A stretch of 64,000 bases of DNA from Tetradesmus obliquus (lineage: Eukaryota > Chlorophyta > Chlorophyceae > Sphaeropleales > Scenedesmaceae): NCBI GenBank assembly GCA_030272155.1, contig CP126193.1, positions 1,984,001 through 2,048,000 of the forward strand, given 5' to 3'. Below the pieces are notes generated by a model. The model did not search any database. It was not told the origin of the DNA and saw only the letters and a list, made by a program, of their open reading frames with translations. Of this stretch, positions 46,404 to 58,299 are shown piece by piece. A program made the position numbers and the translations under genes. Position 1 is the first letter of the stretch, and each line of letters starts with the position of its first letter.

Positions 46404-49372
46404 TCAGCCATGGTGCATGCCTGAGTCCAACACATACTGCGGATCCACCAGCATCTCATACACCGCATGCTCCACTACAGCCTGCTGCCACTGCTGGTGG
46501 AACAACTTCACAGGCTTGCCGTCTCTTCCCACCAGGAACTTGTAGAAGTTCCAGCCAATATCTTTGCCTGCTGCCACGCCGCCGCCACCGCCCTGGTCAG
46601 CAGGAAGCTCCCGCCTCAGGTATTGGAATACTGGGTGTGCGCTGGGCCCATTGACTTGCACTTTCGAAAAGATGGGGAAGGTGGTGTGGTAGCGGTCAGC
46701 GCAGAAGGACTTGATGTCTGCGTTGGATCCAGGCTCTTGATTGCCAAATTCATTTGACGGGAACGCAAGCACCTCAAATCCGAACTTGTGGTACTTATTG
46801 TAAGCCTCCTGCAAGCCTGCAGGCAGCAAGCAAGACACATACACACGCATGAAAAGGATGAAGGCCGGGGCACCACTTGCAGGAATCAGAGGTGCTCAAA
46901 ATCGGGGCGCAGAAGGTGTTGAGGGTGTGTGAACAGATTACGTTTGCACTTTGGTTAAGACATGCATGCTAGCGTCCATTGCTGGTGGACACGTCCCACT
47001 GGGACAGCATGTGTGATGGTGCGTATGTTGCCAGCTCCTGCTGCTTGTGCTTGCCAGAGTTCTGGCAGTTGAATGATTGGTGTACAATTGTTTACAGGCA
47101 TGAGCAGCGGCGCATGCTGGCATGGGTGGGTACATGCCCCGCAAACATCTACACAACAGTGATGCCCCATGACCAAATGTGTGCAAGCACTCACACCTGA
47201 CGCACCCCGACTGCATCAAACATACTGCTGCTTTCATAACTGCCCTGCATGCTGCTGCTCCTGCTGCCCTGATTGCACTCGGACGTCAAACTATCACACA
47301 AACCCCAACAGCGTACCTTTGTAGTTGGCATCCGTGAAGCCGCACTGTGATGCGACGTTGACCACCAGCGTCACCTTGCCCGCAAACTCGCTCAGGTGGC
47401 GCTCCCGGCCATCAATGTCGACAGCAGTCTGCACCAGGCATGCAGCGGCAGCAGCAGCAGCAGCAGCAGCAGCGAGTGTGATGTTGATGATCTGCAGGAT
47501 GGGAACAAGCTGGCGGTGTGCCGGCAGCTGCTGAGTGAGCCAGCAAGTGTGCTGCGCTGACCAGCCATCCAAGGAGGCTGGCAACACCCACGAGCTGCAT
47601 TCGGCTGTCGTGTTGTCATGCCTGTGCCATTGCAGGCATTGCAGCAGCCAGCAGCTGATGTCATTGCACGTGTTGCCTGCTGCTGGGGTAGGCCCCTGCT
47701 TGCTGCTCCAACGCCATTGCAGATGTGCGCTCTTCTGGTGCTGCTGCTGCTGCTGGCCCCCTATGCAAGCACACAGCATCACGCACACATCACAACCACA
47801 GCATGACGCACGCCTGACGCACACACACACAGCATGATCCATGCATGCAGTTGTCCAGCAGCCCACATGCAACGCCACCACGCTGCTCTCACAGCTGCCA
47901 CTCGCATGCCTGCAACGCCCCATCCCAAGTCCTACTGCTGCTGCTGCTGCTCACCAGCGCATACAGCCCGGTGGCTGGGCTGTGGCTGTCAAGTCTCGCC
48001 GCATGTGCATGGTGCGCGTGGTGCTGCGCTGGCGCTGCTGCTGCTGCACCCTCCTCGGCAGGCTCAGGCAGCTCCCCGGCATCAACTGCCACAACAGCAT
48101 CAGCTTGGTTATGCACTTTTGGCGGCTGCACTTTCGGCGCCTCATGCACAGCTTGAGCGGGCTGCTGCTGTTGCGGCGGCGTGGCTGCTGCCGGCTGCTG
48201 CACTGCAGGAACAGCCTGCTGCTGCGTCGCCGCAGCGGCGTGATGCTCCACGTGTGCAGCAGGTTGCTGATCTGTCTGTGCGGCGCGCTGCTGTGCCTGC
48301 GGCGCTGCTTGCTGCGCAGTGTCCGGCACCGCCGGATGAGCTTGCTGTGCTGCAGGGACCGCCGGGTGAGCTGCATGTTGTTGCTGTGTGGCTGCTGCTG
48401 CTGCTTCGCTGTGGCTGCCGGTGTGTGCTGCTGCTGCGCCGCCTGCTGCTGCATGTGCTGCCGCGTCACCTCCCACTGTATGAGCTGGTGCTAGCACAGG
48501 CGGGGCGCCTGCAGGTTTGTCTGCTGTCTGCACGACGATGCTGCCGTCAGCATCAACTGCGGAGTCGTGCAGCTGGTGTGCGTGCGTGTCGTGCTGCTGC
48601 AGGTGGTGTGCATGGTCGTGGTCGCGCTCCCGTGCTGTGCGGAACTGGTGGGGGTCGTGGTGCTGATCATGCGTCTGCACAGCAGGGCGCAGCAGAGCAG
48701 AAAAACAGCAGGTGATAGAGCAGCGGCAGTAGCAGCAGCACCATTTAGTGATATGTTACAGTTGTGGGAGCCCAGTGTAAGGATGGCATCGGGGCAGGCA
48801 GGGGGGGGTGCGGCAGTGAAGACGCATCGCTGCTGGTCCCATGTGCCACAGTGTCGGTCTGTGCAAGCTGATCTGCAGGGCAGAGGTTGCTGGCATGCCA
48901 TCAAAGTTTCAAGGTATAACTGAGCTGTGCATGATAAAAGCCATGTTGAGCTGGACACTGCGCTGCCATTCGCAGCTGTTGTGTGTCAGCAGATACAGGG
49001 CAGCAGCAAGCACAGCAGTACCAGTACTGCCGATCTCACCAGCATGAAATCTTCAAGTCCTTCGCCCTCCCCAGTGCTTGCTAAGTCCGAGTGATCTAGG
49101 TTGCGAGTGATTCTGGTTATGAAGAAGACGGTTCCAACGAGTGCTGCCACCATGAGTACACTCCTGACAGCAGCAGAGCAGCAAGACAACAGCAACAGTT
49201 GGACAGGTGGGAGGGATCCCCTGGCGTAGCGTACTCCGTCATAGCCAATAGCATTTCCTTACTTTATCAACCCAGATTTGTCGCTGCGGGATGAACGGCC
49301 ACCCGACTGACTGCTTCGTGGCAAAATTTCAGGTCCATCTGAGCCCCCAGCGAACCGTATCCTCCTCTGCAT
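46404..49372 (-). CDS. Membrane-anchored Cys-type glutathione/thioredoxin peroxidase (492 aa, 5 exons)
   Basis: Minus-strand exons 49372-49263, 49163-49040, 48674-47955, 47428-47317 and 46816-46404 join in phase. The catalytic domain (about residue 319 onward) is a typical GPX: TAVDIDGRERHLSEFAGK, VVNVASQCGFTDANYKG with peroxidatic Cys (TGC, not TGA/Sec) near residue 347, EVLAFPSNEFGNQEPGS, a second Cys in SFCADRYHTTFPIF as in plant thioredoxin-dependent GPXs, and GWNFYKFLVGRDGKPV. It reduces lipid or hydrogen peroxides. Unusually, the N-terminus is a basic head (MQRRIRFAGG...), one membrane segment (SVLMVAALVGTVFFIT, about 38-54) and a roughly 260-residue His/Ala/Gln-rich stem, which resembles a type II membrane protein. 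Exons 1-3 are assigned from splice fit and phase; the domain itself is certain. Confidence 0.83.
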
Positions 49373-49717
49373 GGTCCTAATTGCGTCGTTATGTTGCTCA
49401 CAGAATACTTGGTTTGAGACGATATAAACTGAGTTGCTCTGGAGCAGGTAGTTTATTCTGTTGAATCTGCCTGGGAAGAGCGAGACATTGAGGTGAACAA
49501 CCACGATCATACAAGAACAGCCACTCATGAAAGAGTACGGCACATAATTTCGCAGGTTTAACAAAGTTGAGACTGACTCCTAGTGGTACTGACAGTCTGT
49601 GTCTGACAGCAGTACAGTTACCCAGCCGTACTGCCGCATCAAACCCTCCCAAAGGCTGGCCATGCTGATTTTGGATACGCACACCGGATGCTCAAATAAT
49701 ACAAGAACCAACTGATG

Positions 49718-49722
49718 TTACA
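49718..49722 (-). terminator. Candidate poly(A) signal for the CPBP gene
   Basis: TTACA on the + strand (TGTAA on the gene strand), about 185 bases after the stop. Confidence 0.4.
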
Positions 49723-49906
49723 TCCTGGCACCTCACAAGTCCGCCGCATTGCATATGTAGCAACCAGCAGCTCCAGCCTGCCTGCGACTGACGATGCACG
49801 GATCACATACGACAGGCTCTCACATCAAGTACATGCTGCTCTCAGGCCACCCTAGTCACGACACCATCTACATCACACCTGAAGCAGAAAAGAGGCAGCC
49901 TACAAT

Positions 49907-51320
49907 CTACTTGGTATCCTGACCCGTACCCTGCTTCGCATCACTGCCGCTACTGCCACCGCCATTCTTGCTCATCCACACCGCTGCAGACGCAAAGTTG
50001 GCAAGCGCATGCGCACCCGCAGGCACCCACACATTACCCCCGCTCGCCAGAAACACCCCGCCATACAACCAGCCCACAGCCGTCGCCCAGGCAGCAAACG
50101 CAGCATTGCGGCCGCCGCCAACATGCAGCACACCAAAGACAACCCCAGACAGCAGCACGCCTCTATAGTCTGGCCACGTCAGCGGCACCAGCCCACCCCG
50201 AAACAGAAATTCCTCACTAACACCCGTTAGTAACGCTACAAGTAACACGTCGGGCCAGCTCAGGGGTGACAGCACCTGCTTGTTAGAGCGCTCGGTGGCA
50301 TCCGCAAAATCACCCCACGCCTGCAGCAGCAGCAGCCGCGCAGCTGTCACTGCGCCGGCAGCACCCAGCAGCCAACCGGCTTCACTTGCACTGTTGAGGC
50401 CGGCAGGTACCCGCAGCAGCTGCTGCACTGCAGCAGCGTCAGTGCCGAATAGGCTGGGCGCGTAGCGCTGCGCAAATACATGCAGGATGGCTGCTCCTAC
50501 TAGCATTGCTGCACTGGTCTTGGCGCAGGAGCCCAGCACTGCCTCCCTGCTGACTGCAGGGAGGTCTGCTGCTGCTGGTGCTGCTGCTGCTGGTGCTGCT
50601 GCTGCTGCTGGCTGTAGTGCTGTCGCCGGCTGCTGCTGTGGTTGCTGCTGCTGTCGCTGCTGCTGCCAAGCCGGTGCAGCAGGTGGCAGATCTTCTACAA
50701 ACCTGCTGCTGCTACTGCTACTGCTGCTGCTGCTTTGTTGGCTGCTTGCACCTGGTTGGCTGCTAGAGGACGCTGCTGCTGCTGCTGCTGCTGCCTCCTG
50801 CTCTATCTGCTCCCGCGTCTTCATGAACCCTGTTTTGGGGTTCCACATGGGCGTGTCTTGCTGCTGCGCCTGGCCTGCTGCTGCTGCTGCTGCTGCTGGG
50901 TTGCCGCCCTCGCCCCAGTTCCATTTGCCGGGTGGCAGCGCTGTCACTGACGGCTGCTGCTGCTTGGGGAACACCGCGTACAGCTCCTCAGGCTCCAGCG
51001 CTGCGGGCATGAAAGTGCGGGAAACAGTGAAAGATGTGCAGCACACATGTGCAGTGAAGGTGAGCACAAACAGATGCACCGTGTCGGCATTATTGGTGCT
51101 TCAGGTGTGCAGGAGCATCACTTCAATTGTGTTCCGCGGAGCCACGCCACATTGCTCGAAGACACGGGCAGCATGTGCAGGGCACGTTGCATGGGCAGCT
51201 AGCGCGTTGTGGCTTCTGTGCTTGGAGACAAAATAGCTGTGCCTGATTGCTGGCCGCAGCTGTGGTGCAGCGCACATTGCTGAAGCTGCGGCCATCTGCT
51301 ACTGCTCCTGCTACTCCTGC

Positions 51321-51359
<39 letters not shown>

Positions 51360-52109
51360 GCGCGTGCTGCTACTGCCACGAGCCTGCCACCAGGCCGACG
51401 CAGCAGGCTGCCGGATGAGCCCCCACTGATTACCCCGTTGCTGCTGCTGAGGCTGGTAGCGTGCCTGTCAGGATTCAATGTGAATATGCAACTTACTATC
51501 ATACACAACATACAAGTTGATGCGCCTGGCTACTCACGTCTTTCCCTTGGGCCGGATGCAGGTGCTGGTGCGCTGGGCACAGCCACTCCTGGCAGCAGCA
51601 CTGACTGCACCATGCCGCCCTGCTCATCCTCCTCATCCTCATCCAACTCATAATCTGCAAGATTTGCAAGATAGTCTGAGCAGGTCATGTATGGAACAAT
51701 GAGATGGCTGCTTGGTGGGATATAAGGCAATTGGAAGCGGCTGGCAGAGCAGGTGCACGTGCAGCAGTGGCGACACTAGGACATGTACTGCCATTCGTGG
51801 CCCCATTGCTCTGCAAACCACGATACTGATCCTCACCCATGTAGATGCGCTGCTGCACGGGCTGCTTGGGCTTGCGTAGCTTCTTCTTCTGAGGCTTCTG
51901 CTTCTTGGCTGCTGCTGCAGCGACTTGTCTGGCCTGCAGAGCAGAACACCAGTAGCTTTTGAAGTCGGCATCTTCAATAACTAGATGAACACATCGTTTG
52001 CGCCAAAATCACGACGAATCGCTCCTGGGCGAGCTGAGCTGCACACCTGTCGTGAAGTGGCTGACGTAGGCCGAAAGCTCAGCCCGCACGGGCGTGTATG
52101 GAGCAGCAT
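49907..52109 (-). CDS. CPBP-family intramembrane metalloprotease, probably plastid (456 aa, 4 exons)
   Basis: Minus-strand exons 52109-52047, 51933-51837, 51654-51538 and 51000-49907 join in phase. Exon 1 is a transit-like peptide (MLLHTRPCGLSFRPTSATSR). A Lys-rich stretch (KKQKPQKKKLRKPKQP), an acidic block (DYELDEDEEDEQGG) and a long Ala/Gln/Ser linker follow. The C-terminal membrane domain carries the three CPBP (CaaX protease and bacteriocin-processing, Abi) motifs: GVSEEFLFRGG (EExxxR), FGVLHVGGG (FxxxH) and AHALANF (HxxxN), whose Glu and His bind zinc. Hydrophobic helices surround them (MLVGAAILHVFAQ, WPDVLLVALLTG, FAAWATAVGWLYGGVFLA). Plant homologues are in plastid membranes; the substrate is unknown. 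An open frame at 51311-51511 lies inside intron 3 and is excluded because it breaks phase. Confidence 0.86.
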
Positions 52110-52184
52110 GGTGCGGAGATTTCACACTTCAAGTTTCTTGATGCAATGTGCGACCTGCAGGTGCTGCTCGTGAGTGCTCGAGGA

Positions 52185-52225
<41 letters not shown>

Positions 52226-52782
52226 TGCCTGCAGGCCTGTAGGAAATCAAGACGAGTGTGACAGAGTAAGCTTCAGTCCGCCGTGTGCAGGAGATTCAAA
52301 GGCAACAGGTCATGCTGCTGGACATGAATATTAATCAAATTGCCGCGGTCAAACTGACGAGCTTGTCAGTCAGGGACGCCTGGTGACTCTGTCGTGCAGG
52401 TTGACTTCATGCTGTGCAGCTGCGCATGCTGCAGCGTGCACAGTAATCGCAGTCAATAAAACAAATCTTACAAATCAACTGTGGCATGACCTGTGCCAGG
52501 ATTTCAACACCGTGTCCACAACATACGGCTCAAGGCACCGTGCTCGTCTGTCACAGAGAGTGTGGGGCAGTGCCCCACAAAGCACAGCTGCCGACTGTGT
52601 TTTTGTTGCCAGAAGAGAGCTTAGCCCCACTGGCTGACCACACAGCGCCAATCAGGTGAATCCATGAATTTGTCACCAGTCTCTAATAATAGCTGCCAAT
52701 TCAGCGGCCTGCGCGCAACTCCCCACATCCTCCCACCATGGTGGCCGCCGCACCAACCAAGCCACAGCACAACGACATTACC

Positions 52783-52792
52783 TTACATTACA
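52783..52792 (-). terminator. Double TGTAA poly(A) signal for the 53132-54494 gene
   Basis: Two TTACA words follow one another on the + strand, about 340 bases after the stop and beyond the duplicated terminal exon. That copy would therefore lie in the transcript. Confidence 0.4.
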
Positions 52793-52894
52793 TAATCAAT
52801 CAAACAAGGAGTGGGAACCCCAATCAGGAACCAACGAGAGACTCATAGGGACAACTTGTGTGTTTTGAAAACACAACACCATCATCACCCCACC

Positions 52895-53010
52895 CTACAC
52901 CTTGGTATCCTTGCCGCTCTTCTTCTGCTCCTCCCAGGGCTCCCTGTTAGTGCCAGCAAAAGGAATGTGGGCCCTGCTGGCATGCAGGCCTGGCGCCTCA
53001 GGCATGAGAC
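52895..53010 (-). repeat. Downstream copy of the C-terminal coding end, stop codon included
   Basis: Plus-strand ctacaccttggtatccttgc then cgctcttcttctgctcctcc repeats 53132 onward with few changes over about 85 bases and a looser match beyond. It encodes HIPFAGTNREPWEEQKKSGK DTKV with the same stop. Spacing is 237 bases. Confidence 0.9.
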
Positions 53011-53131
53011 CTGGCACATGTACCTTGCCACGATTGTCACACAACAGCCACTGCAAACGGCCCAGGTCACTGGCTATGCCACACACATTGCAGCAACCGT
53101 TCTGTGTATGGCTGCATAGCACCACACCACC

Positions 53132-54494
53132 CTACACCTTGGTATCTTTGCCGCTCTTCTTCTGCTCCTCCCAGGGCTCCCTGTTAGTGCCGGTGAAAGG
53201 AATGTGGGCACCACTTTGCGGCAGCCCCGGGGTCTCTGGCATGATGCCAGCTGTGTCAGCAGAGGCATCTGCAGGCCCCCCAGGCCTGCTGTCCCCTTGC
53301 ACCTCCTGCTGCTGCTGGCGCTGCGCTGCTGCGGTGGGCCTGCTGTGCGCGGTGGTGGCTGGGTCGGCGGTGCCTTCGTTCTGCAGGCAGCAGGGGCAGT
53401 GCAGTAGCCTGTTGCTGATGGATGCTTCTGAATGGAATGCAGTAGGTTCATACACAGCTAGGAGGTGTTGGGGCATGCAGGGTGTCCTGCATGCCGCAGA
53501 GTGCTGAGGCGTCTAACCTCGGACTGTTGCATGTGCCATAATCAAACAGCACAGGCATGTTCATTTGCCACTGGTGGTTGCACAGCTGTGGCATGAGCTG
53601 GTGTTGCCACGCTGCCAGCGCAGCGATGCAGTACCTACTGCTTGCTCGAGTTGCTCAAAACTGTAGTACACAGCCTCTAGAGACAAGATTGGCCGTGCAG
53701 GGTGATGCTGCTCGTGAACAAGGTAAGGGGTCTCAGATCTAGAACATTCATCCAGGGCCATCTCTTTGTACATCTTGCTGAGCAGAGGACAGGTGTGCCA
53801 GGGGTGCTGTAAGCTGTTCAACAGCAAGTTGCAGGCGCTGCATTCTGCTGCATTCTGCTGCATCCTACTGCATCCAACTACTGTTGCATCACAACAAAAC
53901 ACCTTCAGGCTCAGTCGCGTGCAGCATGTACATTACGTACACACCTCTGGAGTGGCTTTGAACCTCGGATCGTCCTTAAGTGCTTCTTTGTCGTCGACAG
54001 GCTGGTAGCCCTCAGGCTTGCCCCTGCCTGTGGTGATGCTGGCTGCTGCTGCATGCAGTTTGAAGTGACAGTTTGCAGACCGTTCTAGTAAGCATGCAGC
54101 AGCAGGTGATACAGCAGTGGGTTAGCTGCAGCAGCTGGCCAGCCCATGGGCTGTGCAACTGCTTTCTATATCTGCTTATTGTTGCTTGCTGCTAAATGCA
54201 GCCTGAAGCAGCTACAGATTGTAGCTGAGCTGGGTGTGGCTGAGCAATGCATCTGACTAGATTTCCCTGTCAATCGACTGCTCCACCAATACAGCTGTGG
54301 GTTGCATGCAATCCCAAGTGCTAGCAAAACAGACGTGCAGCCCCTTTCTTGCCTGGCAGCAGCAGCAGCTGCTACATGGTGGCAGCTTGCAGGCTGCACA
54401 GTAACTCTTTCTGCCCACCTGAAGGCTTTAAACCAATCACCGAAAGGCATTGAGCCGTTGGCAGCAGCCGCTGACAGTGACGGGCGAGTTGCAT
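53132..54494 (-). CDS. Small hydrophilic protein with organelle-type presequence, tandem copy 1 (142 aa)
   Basis: Minus-strand exons 54494-54419, 54048-53945 and 53380-53132 join with intron phases 1 and 0. The N-terminus MQLARHCQRLLPTAQCLSVI is basic and free of acidic residues, like a mitochondrial or plastid presequence. The rest is highly polar and probably disordered: ITTGRGKPEGYQPVDDKEAL, KDDPRFKATPENEG, a Gln/Ala-rich part, and a conserved-looking end TGTNREPWEEQKKSGKDTKV. I do not recognise the family; a LEA-like protective role would be a guess. An alternative in-exon start (MPFGDWFKAF at 54450) is possible only with another acceptor. It shares exon layout and phases with the gene at 57476-58727 and the partial one at 55307. 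Confidence 0.6.
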
Positions 54495-55306
54495 TCTGCT
54501 GACTGTGCGTGTGCTCGGCCTACGATGTGTCGCTGCAGGCGTGCCTCAGCTGCTGCTGTAAGGCGATCGAACGCGTGTAAACACTTGTAAAACCATGAAG
54601 CGATCCCTACATTTGTGCTAGTTTCAAGCAGGTTGCCCTCGCTCGGCTCTGACGTAAGTGCAGCTCATGCCGGGCCGGGCCGGCGGGAAGAGGGTCTGCT
54701 TGCATCCCATGTGCTTGATCACGAAGTATGCGTGCATGATTCGAGCAGCGTCCGATCAAGCAACTCGAATCAAGCATTGAGGTCACATATGGGATGGAAC
54801 AGATGTGTGTTGGCTGGTACACTGTTCAGCACCTCCTGCTGTGTGCACTGCAGTGAAGCGGCCGCGTTCCCTGCTGCGGAATTGCTTGCACCATCAGCGC
54901 CTATGTTGGGATGCAGGCAGCAATCAATATCATCGCACAGGATAACAGTCATCTATAACTGCCACTGTCAGCATTGCTCAAGTCCAGCTGCCAGTCAAGG
55001 GTGTAAGCATGAGAATGGTGATGGTTATTACGTGAGGTGTAAACCAAAGGCCGCCAGTCACGTGGTACAGCCACTGCTACCTTCAATAATTTGAGAGGCA
55101 GGTGCATGAGCTGCAGAAACACCACACTGGCCAGCCATGGCTGCTGCAGTGTTCTGGCAGCTGCATTCCCTGGACTCCCGCGCTCATGATTGTGCAACTC
55201 GTAGTACAGTTGGCCGGCAACTGTCCCTCTGCTTGCCCTGCAGGAGCTCCGCGGGGAGCTGGCGCTGTACTGGCGCTGCGGCAGCCTTGCACCCCGAAGT
55301 GCAACC
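54495..55306. other. Intergenic region
   Basis: No recognisable gene. Open frames are short, and ORF-like stretches from 54615 on are unrelated to known families. Confidence 0.45.
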
Positions 55307-56163
55307 CTAAGCTGACTCGCCATCATTCCTGCTACTGCCACTGTTGTTGTTGCTGCTGCTGCCGCTGCTGCTGTCTCCCTTGCCTGGTGCTGGCGTGTTG
55401 AGGCCGTACTGCTCCTCCTCCCGCGCTGCCTCTGCTGCTGTGGGCTGCTCAAGATCCTGATCAGGGCTGATGGCAGCTGGATGGGCAGCACCCTGGGACT
55501 GCAGGCATATATATACAGACAGCCAAACATTGGCACAAGTAATTCATCTCAGCTGCCGCAGTGGATGCTGTTACATCATGAAAGCCTCATCGTCACACAC
55601 ACACCCTCCCTTAACTTACGCGGGTGGCGAGTTTCAACACACCACGCGTAGCTCATTCATTCTTTCATGAAAGCAGTGCAAGCATTGCATCCACAATGGT
55701 AGAGGCGTGGAGGCGCATGAGGTATCCTCATCGCCACACACGTCCCCTTCCTTAACTTACGCGGGTGTTAAGTGTGAACACACCACGCGTAGCTCATTCG
55801 TTCATTCATGCATCTACAGCTGTGCAGCTGCCTCACACCAGCTGTGCCGCTCAATCCTCGCGACTGCAAGCACTGTGGTGCAGCCGTTTCCGCAACACGC
55901 ATGCCTGATCTTAAGCTTGTGGAGCCTGCAAATCCTCCAACAGATGGGCAAATCCCGTGTTGTGCACTGCTTACTGCAGAGAACTTAGGTTTTTTGGGTT
56001 TGTCCAGCATTGCTGCTGCCACGTGCGGCAGTGCTACGCTAAAGTACAAGACGGTGATGAGGCACCCCCACCTGCGGTGTAGAGCCGCTCCTGTTGCTGC
56101 TTGGCGCATGCGCACCCTGTTGCTGGTGACTGTCAGTTTCATTGCTGCTGGTGGTGATGCCAG
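55307..56163 (-). CDS. Small hydrophilic protein, tandem copy 2 (5' exon uncertain)
   Basis: Two exons are supported on the minus strand: 56163-56072 (enters in phase 1, leaves in phase 0) and 55498-55307. They encode GITTSSNETDSHQQQGAHAP then SSNRSGSTPQ, and SQGAAHPAAISPDQDLEQPT, AAREEEQYGLNTPAPGKGD, ending in a Ser/Gly/Asn tail. Phases equal those of the two neighbours, and the exon 2 start (ITT) resembles copy 1. The first exon is unresolved. A short candidate (MLLASSCA, 56544-56520) has the right phase. A transit-like MARTPSISAAKPLFAAS at 56323 has no fitting donor. The gene could therefore be intact or 5'-decayed. Function unknown. Confidence 0.45.
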
Positions 56164-56207
56164 CTGATGCAACCAGACGCGAGCCTGACAGTTGCAGCAA
56201 GCATACA

Positions 56208-56241
<34 letters not shown>

Positions 56242-57475
56242 GATTGTCAATCCAGAGCTGACCTCAAGTTGTGGACGCTGCAAACAGTGGCTTTGCAGCA
56301 CTGATAGATGGTGTGCGAGCCATTGAATAAACCACACATGACAGTCATGGACGCACACAGCTGTCAGCTGCGACCATGATGGCACTAAGCAGGTTCATGA
56401 GCATGCTTTCTGCTGCTATGCATTGTCGACTGGCAGGCGTTGGTTGGCTGCTCAAACTCGCTGATCACCTGACGTCATGCAATAAATACGTTGAACGCAT
56501 CTTGCAGGCTTCAGCACACGTGCACAGCTGCTGGCTAGCAGCATTTTTTAATTTGGTGTGTCAGGCTGTGTGATGTGCTGTAGCAGGTTGTGTCGCGACG
56601 CCACTTGCACTTCCTTGTTGCAATCTACACTGATGCTTCGAGCATTAGTAGTTGACCTATGTTCTTGTCGGTATGAAATAACTAGCTGCTTTCGCTCAGG
56701 TTTGACGTGTGCATGGTCATCGCCGGACCGGCCCGGCAAACTTCGCTCCAGTCTGACGTGCCTTTTATTAACGTGTGATCACGTAGAAGCCAGCAAAGTA
56801 TCGCGCTTGAATATAGTAAGGGAGAACAGGGACTCAGCTTCCGCCTGCCACATGGCACGTGACCGTAGTGGAGAGCAAACTGCAGAGCTGTGTTCTCAAA
56901 CGCGGTAACACTCCGTGTAGACACTTCCTGATACAGCAAGACAAAACGCTCAAGACCCATGCATGCTGGCCGGACGGCCGTCTGCCTATAGCTATAACAC
57001 ACAAAGTCTGCAGGCTACCTCCAATGTAAAAGGACCAATGTGCTACTGCTGCCAGCAGGGCCCTGACAGTGGCAAGCCACTTGGCAGGCCCCAGGCAAAC
57101 ACGTCCGTAATAGCACAGCCGCTGCCGCTGAGAAGCATGATGCCTCATGACACCCGGGCACCAAAACACAACAGCCTTCTTCTGCACTTGCAGCTTCCGG
57201 TCTTCATGTTCCAGCAACACTCCTAGGGCAACAACTGCAAAGATCCTTCCATGCGCCCTCACCCAATACAATTAGTAGTATTCTGGTTAAACCAACACCA
57301 GCTTTTGCATGTGGAGCAAATGCACACTGCCACATTTCCAATGCCTTGAGCCCCTGCAGCTGGGACCTCAGTGGCATTCATTACCACATTAAATTACCAC
57401 CTGCAATCTGTACAACAGCTGTACTACGTGTGTGATGTATGATACATTCGTCCTTTTACAACCCTGACATACGTC
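56164..57475. other. Upstream region of tandem copy 2 and 3' flank of copy 3
   Basis: A 145-codon minus frame (56834-57271) and shorter ones are present, but none shows a family signature. TTACA at 57456-57460 lies only 16 bases after the copy 3 stop, close for a poly(A) signal. Confidence 0.4.
56211..56240 (-). repeat. (CTG)10 in the intron of tandem copy 2
   Basis: Ten CAG units on the + strand read CTG on the gene strand, about 48 bases before the exon 2 acceptor. Confidence 0.9.
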
Positions 57476-58215
57476 TTACTCCTGTGAGAAGCCCTGCACT
57501 GGTGAGCCAGTGCTAGGCAGGCCTGGTGCCGTGTCGCCAGCAGGAGAGAATGAACCGCCCTCTGGATCAGTGGCAGCAGTAGCATCAAAGCCAGGCGGGT
57601 TCACGGCGCTGCCGCTGCTGCTGCCGCTGCCGCGGGCCTGCGAAGCGTCCTTTGCCTCGCTTGCGGCCTGGCTAGCGTTGTTGTCTGGTGCGCCGGTGCC
57701 TTCTGAGGCCCTGGTAGCTGCTGTTTCATCTGGGTTCAGCGGGGCGCCTGAGCCGTGGAACTGCAGGTAAGCGGCAGCAGCAGCGGCAGCAGCAGTGGCA
57801 GCAGCAGCGGCAGCAGCAGCGGCAGCAGCAGCAGCAGCAGCAGCAGCGCCAGCAGTGGTGTCCGCTGGCAGTGGCTTTCAGGTACACTGCAAGTGCTGCA
57901 GAGAGTCCCGCTCACTGTGCTACTGCATAAGCATTGCACGACCAATACTCTTGCACGTAAACATTGCTGTGAACAGCAGGTTTGGAGGGTTCTGGCAGCA
58001 CGCAGTGGGCTTCTTTCTGCTGCCAGCGATCGTGGCCCTGAGACACATGTGCACCACGAGTACAACTAGAGCCAGACTCATCTGACAGCCTGGCATGCTC
58101 AGCGCGGCTGCTGCATGCAGGGTGCACAAACCTGTGCTTCCCCCTCACGCGCTGCCTTGACGTCAGCGTCAGGCGGCACGCTGGCAGCAGGGCCCGAGCT
58201 CATTGCGCGCACTGC

Positions 58216-58299
<84 letters not shown>

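Larger units (their letters stand above)
52110..53131. other. Intergenic region with 3' UTR of the next gene
   Basis: It contains the CPBP promoter side, a short CAG run at about 52190-52217, two overlapping-phase TTACA signals at 52783-52792 (minus-strand TGTAA) and the terminal-exon copy at 52895-53010. Confidence 0.5.

Noticed and set aside
46404-47428. Possible selenocysteine glutathione peroxidase, as in some green algae
   Set aside because: The active-site codon is TGC (Cys), and the second Cys typical of thioredoxin-dependent plant GPXs is present.
51311-51511. Transit-peptide-like frame followed by poly-Gln inside the CPBP gene
   Set aside because: Including it breaks the reading phase between CPBP exons 3 and 4, which join cleanly without it.
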